This document shows positions 41,201-50,959 of a stretch of 64,000 nucleotides of DNA, piece after piece. This DNA is from Ustilago trichophora (lineage: Eukaryota > Basidiomycota > Ustilaginomycetes > Ustilaginales > Ustilaginaceae): the NCBI GenBank assembly GCA_900323505.1, contig OOIN01000003.1, positions 1,054,001 to 1,118,000 of the forward strand, written 5' to 3'. The translations under genes were made by a program, and so were the position numbers. Every line of letters starts with the position of its first letter. Positions within the stretch are counted from its first letter, which is position 1. Under the pieces are notes generated by a model. That model saw nothing but the letters and a program-made list of their open reading frames with translations, did no database searches and was not told where the DNA came from.

Positions 41201-42028
41201 GCTCCCGCTGGACTGACCGCCGCCCTGCACAGGGAAGACGCTGGTGACCTGAGCAAAGACACCGACCTTGTGCACCTTGCTGAGATCCGTGATGACATCT
41301 GCGTCCTCCTCCTCATCCTTGAGCAGGAAAGCACCGATGTAAGGTTGACCGCGCTTGAGCGACTCCTTGATGGCAGCGCAAACCGCTTGATTCTTGATGA
41401 CGACAGCTTTGTAAAAGCCGGGGAAAAGAGGGCGCCGAGTGATGGGAAGTGCAAGCACTTGTGGGTATACAGAAGGCACTGTCGAGCGAGCAATTGAGTT
41501 GGAGCCGGAGCCAGAGCTGGAGCCAGCACCTGAACCTGAACCTGAACCTGAGCCTGAGCCTGAGCCGGAACCATTTGAACTGGAGCCAGAGCCAGAAGCG
41601 GCGGTACCAGCACCACCAGTGGCAGACCTAGCTTCGGAAGAAGAACTGGACGACTCGGATTTGGAGGCGGGTTGCTCTTGCTCCTTGCGATGCTCTTCGT
41701 CATTCTCAACCTCGTGTTCCTCTCCTTCATGCTCTTCGCCTTCTTTGATCATCCTCTCCAGCCTGGACTTGACTCGGGGGAGGTACTGGGGAGATGAGGT
41801 AAACAGAGATCGTGTAGGAATCGAGCTTGGGAAGCCGGAAGATGCCGCTTCCAGGGATGTGGGTATCCTGGTCGCTGCGAGTCGAGAAGCTGCACCTTTG
41901 CGAGCGGTAGCAGCGACAGCCGAGGAGGCCAAGAAAGTGATGCGCCGTGAGCCCATAGTGGCGGCGTTGGTGGCCGAGGTTCGCCAACGAGCGGCGCTGC
42001 CGGCTGCGTACCTTTGCGAGGGAATCAT
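38291..42028 (-). CDS. pim1: Mitochondrial Lon protease (Pim1)
   Basis: A single frame of 1245 residues. The N-terminus is rich in Arg/Ser/Ala without acids (a mitochondrial presequence). An acidic, then Gly/Ser-repeat linker runs to about residue 190, followed by the LON substrate-recognition domain from [20 protein letters not shown]. The AAA+ domain has Walker [10 protein letters not shown] (from G676) and Walker [12 protein letters not shown]. The protease domain carries the catalytic dyad Ser1107 in EGPSAGVAF and Lys1150 in [11 protein letters not shown], 43 residues apart as in Lon. A low-complexity insertion of about 100 residues (Ala/Pro/Ser/Thr) separates the AAA+ lid from the protease domain, as described for fungal Pim1. 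Role: ATP-dependent degradation of damaged matrix proteins. I chose the ATG at 42028; upstream in-frame sequence has no ATG before a non-coding leader, and an alternative start is the Met 24 residues further in. Confidence 0.97.
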   Translation of the reverse strand: MIPSQRYAAGSAARWRTSATNAATMGSRRITFLASSAVAATARKGAASRLAATRIPTSLEAASSGFPSSIPTRSLFTSSPQYLPRVKSRLERMIKEGEEHEGEEHEVENDEEHRKEQEQPASKSESSSSSSEARSATGGAGTAASGSGSSSNGSGSGSGSGSGSGSGAGSSSGSGSNSIARSTVPSVYPQVLALPITRRPLFPGFYKAVVIKNQAVCAAIKESLKRGQPYIGAFLLKDEEEDADVITDLSKVHKVGVFAQVTSVFPVQGGGQSSGSKKGKDGEDKADEEEGITAVLYPHRRIRIDELITPTGETIPSPPPGTEGAGPANPISDEAANEAVKAASFAKVHEIQQEARDEGLLPEVNDASAAHLQQNAPPSPPAPAEGEASSQADAASADGQEMPSHSAPFQTSFLQDYAVSLVNVTNLAAAPYDKRNDQYIRAVMSELISVFKDIAQLNPLFRDQIANFSISQGAGNVFEEPEKLADFAAAISTGEVSELQAVLEALDIRERLQKALIVLKKELMNAQLQSKISKDVESKIQKRQREYYLMEQLKGIKKELGIESDGKDKMVEKFREKAGELNMPEAVRKVFDEELNKLQTLEPAASEFNVTRGYLDWLTSIPWGVHSPENYSISNATGVLDEDHYGLSDVKDRILEFLAVGKLKGTVEGKIICLVGPPGVGKTSIGKSIARAVERQFFRFSVGGLSDVAEIKGHRRTYVGAMPGKAIQALKKVGTENPLILIDEVDKIGRGHNGDPSSALLEMLDPEQNGSFLDHYMDVPVDLSRVLFVCTANTLETIPQPLLDRMEVMEVSSYTADEKRHIARGYLAPQAKEASGLQDANIELPDETIDFLIKHHARESGVRGLRKLLEKVYRKIAFDIVKQHGESVFPEPKEGELASAKAEAAPATAAGATDSTTQSVTPPPVDGQAAESVATPSPFTEPSASSTDAAPDSQPKSDGKVPGKDAAPEAPAKVTTEKRQPMAVPKDVKVVITIDSLRKYLGPPVYHKDRLYTSAMPAGVSTGLGYLGNGSGSLMPIETTIMPGKGGLQLTGKLGDVIKESASIALSWMKTNAFDLGIVKDANDNLLENKDVHLHMPEGAIGKEGPSAGVAFTVSLTSLLTNRSVAPTLAMTGEVSLRGMVLPVGGLKEKLLAAHRAGITKVILPAQNQPNVEADVPKAVLDDLEVHYVNNVWSALNHAFGEGPWTPKAKEMEELERKESIPSPTPAPKEKVMENDGASQDQPVN
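41505..41605 (-). repeat. Gly-Ser coding repeat in Lon linker
   Basis: A degenerate hexanucleotide array (ggctca/ggttca on the coding strand) encodes alternating Gly-Ser in the linker after the presequence. It is a candidate for length variation between strains. Confidence 0.85.
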
Positions 42029-43547
42029 TGGAGCGACTGCAAGTGGCGTTGGCAAGCTGAGATGCTTTCTCAGGAATGTGGCTCCAATGACTGAGCTGAT
42101 CCGAGAACAAGGAGCTATCGATCGGAGTAGCCGATGTGGGAGCGGATGACTTCGCCAAAGGAAACGTTGATGGATGAATCGGCCTCTTGCGTGACTTTGG
42201 AGTGAAAACGAGTGACGGATGATGCCGATGGGGGATGCTGATAGTGATGGATAGGAATGCGTAGGGAAGAGAGGGAAAGGTGCAGATGGTGTTGGACTTC
42301 AAAGGCAAAGAGCTCCGAAAGCCGGAGTAATGACTACACCAGCAGGCTTACCTACGAAGCTCTGTGTCTCTTTGCTCATCCGAGATGGCGTCTGAGCGGC
42401 GAATTAGCGCATGCGTGTCTTTTTTTTTCTCCCCTTTGTGTGGTGCTGCTGTTTGCTGCTGCTACAACCACTTGCTTTGACTTGAGAGGTGGAGCTTGGC
42501 TGGCTCAGCGTGAATCGGAAAATGGGCTCAGTCGAACGACTCGATTCGACACGAAAAGAAAGGGCCCCTTCTCGCCAGGCCTACTGTATCTCCATTGTCA
42601 AGCTCTTCCTCTCAGCTCATCGATCATTTCCATTGGCAGCTTCGACAGCCGCTTCAGACATCCTTGTCCTAGCTTCACTACTCAATGATCACCATGTCTA
42701 AACCAAAGAATGCAAAGAGCAGAGAGCTAGAGTGATGCTTGCCACATGCAAGCTTTGCAGAGAAGCGAGAGAGGGACACCAAACGTATGTGGAGGAATTT
42801 GGTCGAAAAATGACCCGAAAAAGCCGCGAAAGCATGCCGATCACCATTATTTCACTTTGCTTTGTTAGAACACGGAGCTAACACCTTCAAGTCTCGGGTC
42901 GTGCCTGACTCGAGACCAAAGGCAAGCACAGCAACTGAGCTTTTTGAGTTTGCGGAGCCACAGACACACACAGAAAGGAAGCTGAGATTGCTCGTCTAAG
43001 GTTGGAGCGTTCAAGGTGCCGCGTTTGGCATCTGCAAGGGCTGCTGGGTGGCGGCGCACAATTAGACCCTAGACAGTTGAATTGAGCCAGCCGTCCGCTT
43101 CCTCAAAGCCAAAGCTATCGTCTCAGTACTCCCTTCCCTTCTTTCCTCATCGGCTCTTCGCCTCCGTCTAGCAGCTTTGTATATTGGTTCGACATTTGAT
43201 CGTTCTTTCTCTTCAACGCTCGCTTTCTTGCTTTCTTTCGGTTCCACGTTAGCCTTTCTATCTCAATTTGCTTCCATCAACCACATTTGCATCTTGCATC
43301 CCCGGTCAAACTATCCTCGCAGGGCCCTCTTCTCTCCTCTCTCTCTCTCTCTCAAAAGTCACGTTTGACAAGGCACAAAGCTTTCCGATTCAGTCTCTGG
43401 ATTCGCCTTTCTACAACCTCTTTGTGACGGTTCCCGCGCTTCACACAAGGTCCTACAGGCATTTCCCGCAAGTCTCGCATCTACTCTCCCTCCTTCCATT
43501 ACACTCTTTCTGCTTCGTACCTCAGCTTCTGATCATCCAACGCAATC
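42029..43547. promoter_or_regulatory. Divergent promoter region of Lon and Xrn1 genes
   Basis: 1519 bp between divergent start codons. The Xrn1-proximal 350 bp are strongly pyrimidine-rich, including a CT run at 43335-43352, and look like a 5' leader. A T run occurs at 42420-42429. No RNA gene or further ORF with coding character is seen. Confidence 0.55.
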
Positions 43548-43802
43548 ATGGGTATCCCAAAGTTCTTCCGCTTCATGTCGGAGCGCTACCCGCTCATCAG
43601 TCAACTCATCGAGGAAAACAAGATTCCCGAGTTTGACAACCTCTACCTCGACATGAACGGCATCATCCACAACTGCTCTCATCCCAACGACAACGATGCC
43701 TCGTTCCGAATCACAGAGACACAAATATTCTTAGCTGTTTTTGCATATATAGAGCATCTCTTCCACAAGATCAAACCCAAAAAGGTTTTCTTCCTCGCCG
43801 TC

Positions 43803-43849
<47 letters not shown>

Positions 43850-46800
43850 TTTCCGCACCGCCAAGGAGGCAAAGGAGATCAAGGAAAAGGCCGAACGTCG
43901 CGGCGAAGTCTTGCCCGAGGAAGAGGCCTTCGACTCCAACTGTATCACTCCAGGTACCCCCTTCATGGCCAAGCTCTCCCAACAGCTCGAATACTTTATC
44001 GCCAAGAAGATCACCGAAGACGCCGACTGGCGCAACGTCCAGGTCATCCTCTCCGGACACGATGTCCCCGGTGAGGGTGAGCACAAGATCATGGAGTACA
44101 TCCGTCTCTGCAAGGCCCAGCCCGACTACAACCCCAATGTCCGTCACTGTCTCTACGGTCTCGATGCCGATCTCATCATGCTGGGTCTCCTCAGCCACGA
44201 CCCCCACTTCTGCTTGCTCCGTGAAGAGGTCCAATTTGGCCCTCGCCGTAAGTCCAAGGGAAGCCTCGAGTCGCAAAACTTCTTCCTGCTTCACCTCTCC
44301 CTCTTCCGAGAGTATCTCGACCTCGAGTTCCAGGATCTCCGCTCTTCCCTGCCTTTCCCTTACGAGTTTGAAAGGATCATCGACGACTTCATCCTCCTCA
44401 ACATCTTTGTCGGAAACGACTTTCTTCCTCATCTGCCCGGTCTCCACATCAATGAAGGAGCCATGGATCTCCTCTTCAACATCTACAAGCAGATCCTTCC
44501 CGTCGCTGGTGGTTACCTCAACGAGAGTGGCACCCTACGCACCGATCGTCTCGAGCTCGTCCTCGCTGAACTTTGCAACTTTGAGATGGAGCAGTTCGAA
44601 CGCGACTACGGCGACACCGCCACCCACAAGGCCAAGGTCTCCAAAAAGAAGAAGGCCATCACCCAGACAAAGGCAAAAGGGGGTCTCGTCCTTTCCAAAT
44701 CGCAGCGCGACCTCTTCGACAAGGTGCACGCCTTTGTCATGGCACGTCGCCATGACCCTTCCGGGGCTCCCAGCGAGCTCTTGGTGCCTGCCGACCTCCC
44801 CAACAAAGAAAAGCGCTTCCTCGAGGATCTTGCCTCTAGCCTCAAGCTACGCGCATCCTTCAACAAGATCGACCCTGCCTCCCAGCAGCCTGTCATCACT
44901 TTGTCGTTCCCCGCCATCGCTGCCGAGGACGATGATAGCGACGACGGTCCCTCCGACGAGGATGGCGACGATTCTGCCGAGGATTCCGACGAGGCCTCTA
45001 CCGATGAACCCGTTGCCGCCAAGAGCACTGGTGCCAAGTCCGAGGCCGACGCTGCCGTCGACCGCGTTTTGAGCCGTTACCTCAGGGCCAAGGTTGACAC
45101 CGCTAGCGACGAAGATGCTGACCCCGAAGAGGATTACAAAAAGCGTCTCGAGGCGCAGATGACCGCTTGGAAGAAAGACTACTACAAGGAGAAGCTCGAG
45201 ATCGACTACAACGATGACGAAGCTATGGGCAAGCTTGCCTTCCGCTACATCGAAGGTCTCCAGTGGGTCCTCCACTACTACTATGACGGTGTCGCTTCCT
45301 GGGGCTGGTTCTACGACTACCATTACGCTCCCAAGATCTCTGATCTAAGGAATGCCGGCGGGATGAAGTTCGAGTTCCAGCTCGGCAAGCCTTTCCGCCC
45401 CTTCGACCAACTCATGGGTGTGCTTCCCGCTCTCAGTAGCCAGCACATCCCCACCGCTTTCCGGGACCTGATGACCGACCCTAACTCGCCCATCATTGAC
45501 TTCTACCCGCAGAACTTCGAGGCCGATCTCAACGGCAAGAAGCAGGATTGGGAGGCCGTCGTCAAGATTCCCTTCATCGACGAGAAGCGTCTGCTCGAGG
45601 CGCTCGACAAGCGTGAGGTCTACCTGGGTATCGAGGAGCGCAAGCGCAACGGTTTCGGCCACAGCCGCGAGTTCACCTACAACGAGCAGGACGAAACCTT
45701 CTTCCCTTCCAGCCTGCCTGGAACTTTCCCCGACCTCGTTCACTGCCGAGCCAACGTCAAGAACTTCAACCTGCCCACCCTCGACGGTCTTCACCTCGTC
45801 AAGGGCCTCACCAAGGGTGTCGAGCTTGGCGTTCGCGCTTTGGCCGGATTCCCCTCGCTCAAGACGCTTCCCCACTACGGCCGTCTTGGTCATCACGGCG
45901 TCAACATCTTCCAGTCCGAGTCCAAGGGCGTCAGCATGGTCGTCACAATCGAGAACGCATACGAAGATGCCAAGACTGAGGCTATAGCTGAAGCCATGAT
46001 TGGCAACCGTGCCTTCCTGAACTGGCCTTTCCTCACCGAGGGTCTCGTCGTGGGTGTCTCGGACAACCTCTTCCGTTACGAGATGGGAATGGTGGGCGGT
46101 CAGCAAAAGGTGATTGCCCAACCTCACCAGGGTGCCAGCCTCTCTGACTTCCAACGCAAGGCCGAGCGTGCCGAGTACCACTACAGCAAACGCATGGGTG
46201 TGCTCATCGGCGATGTCGATGTCCTCGTCCACATTCGCCCGCTCAAGGGTCTCAAGCGCCTCGACGACGGTGCTTTCATCAAGGACTACGAGGAGACTTC
46301 CAAGAAGGAGATCGACCAGGCTGTCCAGGTCACCGTCACCAACGTTGTTCACGACGATGCGCGTTTCCTCGAGTCGCCCGCCAAGCCTATCCGCGAGGAG
46401 TACCCCGACAAGACCAAGGTCTTCTTCCTCGGCGCCAATGCGTACGGCACTCCAGCTCATGTGGTCGGCAGCACCGATGCCTCGCTTGCGATCGAGGTGG
46501 CTTTCTTCCCTAACCAAGCCAAGGAGAACGCCTACCTTCGGGACCTCGTGAGCAAGCGCGCCCGTGTCAACTACTTCCCCTCGTACCAAGTCGCCAAGAA
46601 GTGCGGTATCACTTCGCTCGCACTCGCCAAGCTCACTTCGAGCATGATGCTCGCCTGGAAGGACCAGAAGGTCAACGTGGGTCTACGACTCAAGTTCGAG
46701 GCCAAGGGTGAAAAGGTGCTCGGATACTCGAGGAAGTCGGCGGCCGGTTGGGAGTTCTCGGAGAAGACGCTCGAGCTGGTCAAGGAGTACGTGCAGCTTT

Positions 46801-47978
46801 TCCCCGAGATCACTCAGATGCTCAGCCACAAGTCTGGTGTTGACGTCACCCGCGCTTCGCAGATCTGGGACGAGTCGGTCGTCGATGCAAAGATGGCCCA
46901 GCTCAAGGACTGGATCAAGTCCAAAGGCGTCCGTGATCTCGAGACGGTGCCGCTGTACGCTGAACAGCTGTCCAAGGACACTGTCCAGAGCATCGAGGCA
47001 TTCACTTCCCGCCTGGTCGACACTCGCACTGCAATCGGTGCCGCCAGCCAGGTCAAGCGCGTCTTCATCAAAGGCATCCCTCGTACTGCGCTTCTCAAGC
47101 CCGGACACGCTCCCTTCCGTCTGCAGGCGCAGAGGTTCGAGCTCGGCGATCGTGTCATCATGGTGCAGGACAGCGGTAACGTGCCGCTCTCGGCCCGTGG
47201 TGTCGTTGTAGGCATCAACAGCAACTCGCTCGAGGTCGTATTTGATGTGCCCTTCTTGAGCGGCACCACGCTTGGCGACCGCTGTGCGCCTTACAAGGGC
47301 GCTACTGTCTCGTTCGTTAGTGTACTTAACCTGACCCAGCCGCAGTTCGTTTGCGCTGGCACCAGCGGTGTGGGCGACACCAGCGCTTCTGTTGGCAGCG
47401 CTCTGGAGAGAACCCTTGGACCCATCGGTGGTACAGGCACTGCGCAGGGCAACGGCAATGGTCACGGCGCTCACGGCTACGGTGCCGGCGCCAGCTCTTA
47501 CCGACCTCCCAACGCCTTCACCCCGAGTGCCACTGCTCAGAACGGCCGAGGTCGTGGTGGTGCCACCCAGATTTTGCAGCGACCTCAGCAGCGCCACGCC
47601 AACGTCTCTGATGATGTTGCCTTCTCCGGTGTAGCCAGCGGTGCCCACAAACCGACTCGAGCGGCCGCTGCTTCCTCCAACCAGGTGGAAGAGATCAACC
47701 CCATCATGGCTGCTCTCGGTATTCGCCCCCCTGCCGCCACTAACGGCCACGGCCATGGTGGACACGCGCGTGGAGCTGCACGTGGCGGCGCTAGACCGGC
47801 TCGCCCTCCCGTTGCCGGCAACCCTCCACAGGCACCCCAGGCACCCTTCAACGCCGCCCAAGCAGCCGCCAACGGTCCTCGCGGTCGTGGTGGACGAGGT
47901 GGTGGACGTGGTCGTGGTGGACCCGCTCCTCGAGGCGGTGCCTCCCGCGGTGGACGTGGCGGTGCAGCTGTACAGTGA
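43548..47978 (+). CDS. xrn1: Cytoplasmic 5'-3' exoribonuclease Xrn1
   Basis: A single frame of 1476 residues. The catalytic domain starts at MGIPKFFRFMSERYPL, and the acidic metal-binding residues fall exactly at the family's positions: D35 (YLDMNGIIHNC), D86 (FLAVDGVAPRAKMNQQRSRR), E176/E178 (GHDVPGEGEHKI) and D206/D208 (YGLDADLIMLGL). A second conserved region (IDDFILLNIFVGNDFLPHLP) follows, then an acidic insertion (about 460-510) and the D1-D4/SH3-like domains characteristic of Xrn1 but not nuclear Rat1. The last 200 residues or so are disordered, ending in RGG-type repeats (GRGGRGGGRGRGG), likely RNA binding or arginine-methylated. Role: processive degradation of decapped 5'-monophosphate RNA. 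Codon bias is very strong except for an AT-rich patch at codons 60-69. The ATG has an AATC context and is fixed by homology. Confidence 0.98.
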
Positions 47979-48479
47979 TCGCACATCTTCTTTTTACTTT
48001 GTAGCCCTACATTTCCGTATGTCATCTACCAATACAACCAACCATTCTTGCTCCTAACTATTCAGTGTCATTTTGTGACCTTTTTTTTTTTGTTTTGTTT
48101 TGTTTTTGTTTTTTCGCGACCAAAAAGTCCACCGAAAGCGGATTTAGCGCTGACGGGAGGTGGAGGTGATTGGGTTGATTTTGAGAAAAAAATTCACCGG
48201 TGGCAGGTGAAGTAATCGTGCACGTACGGCTATGCAAGTCGGAGCTATGGAACGTACCTGTAAGAACAATGAACAATGTACAATGGAGTATTGGAGTTTG
48301 CGTTTCGGTTGCTTGCTGACGGGGACCGAAAGTGAGGAGGTATGGGTTTCTTTTGTGAGATTTTGAAGAGATGTGGAAGTTGGGATTGGTATTTGAACGT
48401 CCGGGGCTTGGTTTCTTCTGGTGGAGTTTTGGTAGCATGTGACTTCTCTTCCTTCCATCACAATCATCGTCTCGTCAAC
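47979..48479. other. Spacer with T-rich tract
   Basis: 501 bp between same-strand genes. A T tract broken by single G residues (48081-48114) lies about 100 bp after the Xrn1 stop and may be part of its terminator. The remainder is the promoter of the oxidoreductase gene. Confidence 0.5.
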
Positions 48480-49716
48480 ATGTCGTCGCCAGCTACTACT
48501 CAAGCTTACCGTCTTAGCTCGTTCGAGAAGAACCTTGATGGGCTGATTTTGGACCGGAATGTGTCGCTTCCGGATGCTTCGCAGTTGGGAGCTACAGATG
48601 TGATTGTCGAGGTTCATGCTGTTTCTCTCAATGCTAGGGATTATCAGAGTAGGTCGCAATTCCCGTTGGAAACCTTTTGCATCGGATCAGCTTATTCTGA
48701 CCTTGTTCTGCTCCTTTCTTGTCGGTGCTTTTCTCGATGATGCAGTTGCAACCGGAACCTATCCAGCTCCAGCCTCACCTCCCACAGGATTGATCCCCGT
48801 GTCTGATGGAGCGGGAAAAGTCCTTGCGGTCGGAAAGAACGTGACCACTGTCCAAGTTGGTCAGCGTGTCGTTACTCACCTTGCCTCCAACTGGGTTCAT
48901 GGAGAGATTGGCAACGCCATGCAGGCAACCGCTTTGGGCGGAGGTCGAGATGGAGTTCTTGCCAAGCACGTCGTTTTGGACCAGTACAACTTGCTGCCCA
49001 TCCCTGAGCATATGAATTACCGAGAAGCCGCATCTCTGCCTGTTGCTGGTCTCACCGCTTTCCACTGTCTCTTTGGACACGAAGGAAAGACTCTTCAGCC
49101 GGGACAGACGGTACTCATCGAAGGTACGGGTGGAGTCTCGATTGCGGCTCTTCAACTTGCTCTCTCTGCCGGTGCACGACCCATCGTAATCTCTAGCTCG
49201 GATGAGAAGCTTCAACTGGTCCAGAAACTCGGTGTCCCCTCCCGAGACTGCGTCAACTATCGTAACGATCCTCAGTGGTTCCAAACTGTCCGATCCCTCA
49301 CCCCACGCAGCGAAGGTGTTTCGCACACCATCGAAATCGCAGGTGGCACCACTATGACTCGTGCCATCTTGGCCACAAAGCCTCGAGGAACAGTCTGGGT
49401 TGTAGGCTACATGGACGACTACTCTCCCAACCCCACCACCGCTGATGGTCTTCCCGACGTTGCCAAGGCGGTGCTCTACAGCCAGGCTCAACTCCAAGGT
49501 GTCGTTTGTGGAAGTTACCAACTCTTCCAACAGTACCTCGACGCACACGAAATTGCAGAGGCCAATGTAAAGGCCAAGACGGCAGCGAAGAATGTGCTCA
49601 AGCCGCTCATTTTGGAGGATCAGGTTTTCTCTTTTGACCAGGCTAAGAAGGCTTTCGAGGTCCAGGGTAGTGGAAAGTTTGTTGGAAAGATTATCATCGA
49701 TGTTGCTCCCAAGTGA
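48480..49716 (+). CDS. Medium-chain dehydrogenase/reductase, zinc-independent quinone-oxidoreductase type
   Basis: Two exons, 48480-48648 and 48746-49716, encode 379 residues. The 97-nt intron (gtaggt donor, ttctgacc branch, atgcag acceptor) splits an Ile codon, giving LNARDYQIATGTYP, the usual N-terminal MDR block. Further landmarks: PVSDGAGKVLAVGKNV, the NADPH-binding loop IEGTGGVSIAALQLALSAGA, and a C-terminal FSFDQAKKAFEVQGSGKFVG-type lobe motif. The catalytic zinc ligands of classic alcohol dehydrogenases (Cys...GHE) are not present; SDGAG replaces GHEGAG. This places it with NADPH:quinone-oxidoreductase-like or zinc-type-ADH-like proteins of unknown substrate. Codon bias is weaker than in Xrn1 next door, suggesting lower or conditional expression. 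It converges on the small gene at 50159. Confidence 0.93.
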
Positions 49717-50158
49717 ATAGACGTCAAGGGATTGCTTCATTTGCGCAGGAGGATCTTCTAACCCCACAAGAGACCATAGCCCGCCGTAAAAAAAAGTTGC
49801 TTGTGACTCACCTCGTTCTTGTGGTTCATTTTGTGTGACCACAGGTGGTTCACACAGAGACGACTTACGGTCAGATTGAAAAGAGTTGATTTCTGAACAG
49901 AACAAGAGAGATTAAGACTAAAAATGCATGTACAAGCAGAAGCATAAGACCGAGTTTGCCAAGACGAGAGAGGTATCGCTGAAAGTGTTTGGATTCCGTA
50001 AACGAGACTGCTGCATGTTCGTCAGCGCTGGTTGAGCGTCGATCGAAAAGCGCGCACCTCGACTGAGGCAAAGAGGGACGTATTTGGGGGATATCATAAG
50101 AGTGGTTGGGAGGTTGAACGGGCAATTTGATGGGGGAGATTCGGAATTGGGGAGCAGT
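49717..50158. other. Convergent 3' spacer
   Basis: 442 bp between convergent stop codons, containing the 3' flanks of the oxidoreductase and the small lipidated-protein gene. No gene is seen. Confidence 0.5.
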
Positions 50159-50638
50159 TTATCCCATGCGAGTCTTGTTCTCACGCTCGGCCTGCTTGAT
50201 CCTCTCCTCGAGGGTCTTGGACTTGTGAAGCTGCGAGGCGGTCAAACGGTCACGCTCGGCGTTGGAGGCGCGGTCAGAGTAGCGCATGCCATCGGCGACA
50301 GAGCCCTGGTAGGACGAGGTGGTTCGGTGCAACTCGGTGTTGTTCTTGCCAGGGTTGGTATCGGTACGCTTCATCTTCTTCCCATCGGAAGGACTGGACA
50401 TGCAGGAACCCTAAGAGAGCAAAGTTCGAAAGAGTTCCGAGAAATTGCAGTCGGATTGAGGGTCAGAAGGCAACGAATGAAAGCAAAAGAGTCGTGTCAG
50501 TGTTCTGTACCGTGTGCGGTTTAGACAATGTTTCGAAAGCGATCGACTGGGACCCTGATGAGAGCCCTTCTTCACCGGATGCAACGGACGTTTCCACCAA
50601 GCCTATCAGATGCTTTGCGACAAGGATGTACGTACCAT
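50159..50638 (-). CDS. Small protein with splice-created MGSC lipidation motif
   Basis: A proposed two-exon gene on the minus strand. Exon 1 is just the ATG (50638-50636), followed directly by a gtacgt donor; a 225-nt intron with a tctgac branch ends in ctcttag at 50411. Exon 2 (50410-50159) continues in frame as GSCMSSPSDGKK. The result is an 84-residue protein beginning MGSC, a textbook N-myristoylation (Gly2) plus palmitoylation (Cys4) signal, followed by a polar, charged, helix-prone chain (AERDRLTASQLHKSKTLEER) and no membrane span. Without splicing the gene would start at 50401 (80 residues). The body has normal coding bias, so the gene is likely real; the one-codon exon is inferred from exact splice signals, a favourable AAG-ATG context and frame. 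Function unknown; a membrane-anchored adaptor is plausible. Confidence 0.65.
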
Positions 50639-50916
50639 CTTTGCGAAAAAGTGTATTTGCTGTTCAGAGCTGCGGAGTATGGAGAGAATGCGTGTGAACT
50701 TGCAAAAAGACGAGAGCAAGTTGAATCGTTGGGTTGATAAGATGTTTGTAGGTAGCAGTGATCACTGATGCTGTGGTCAAAGAGGTAGAGATGGTGGTGA
50801 GGAGGAAAGTATCATGCACGACAAAAAGCTGAGTTGTCTCAGGCTTGAGGTACCGGCGTTAGGCGAGAGGGAGACACAGAGGGGCGGACTGGTCACATTG
50901 ACGGCCCGACGACGCA

Positions 50917-50918
<2 letters not shown>

Positions 50919-50958
<40 letters not shown>

Positions 50959-50959
50959 C
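50919..50959. repeat. (CAGG)n microsatellite
   Basis: About ten perfect tandem caggcagg-type units, followed by two ctcgcagg variants, near the left edge of the gene-poor interval. Confidence 0.93.

Noticed and set aside
41439..42149. 236-residue plus-strand Glu/Pro-rich frame opposite the Lon N-terminus
   Set aside because: Antisense of the Gly-Ser repeat and presequence; the Glu-Pro repeat is the complement of the GS-coding array.
45345..46589. 414-residue minus-strand frame inside the Xrn1 gene
   Set aside because: Antisense shadow due to codon bias; the sense strand is conserved Xrn1.
46683..47984. 433-residue minus-strand frame inside the Xrn1 gene
   Set aside because: Antisense shadow; Ser/Thr/Gly-rich translation reflects the RGG-coding repeats.
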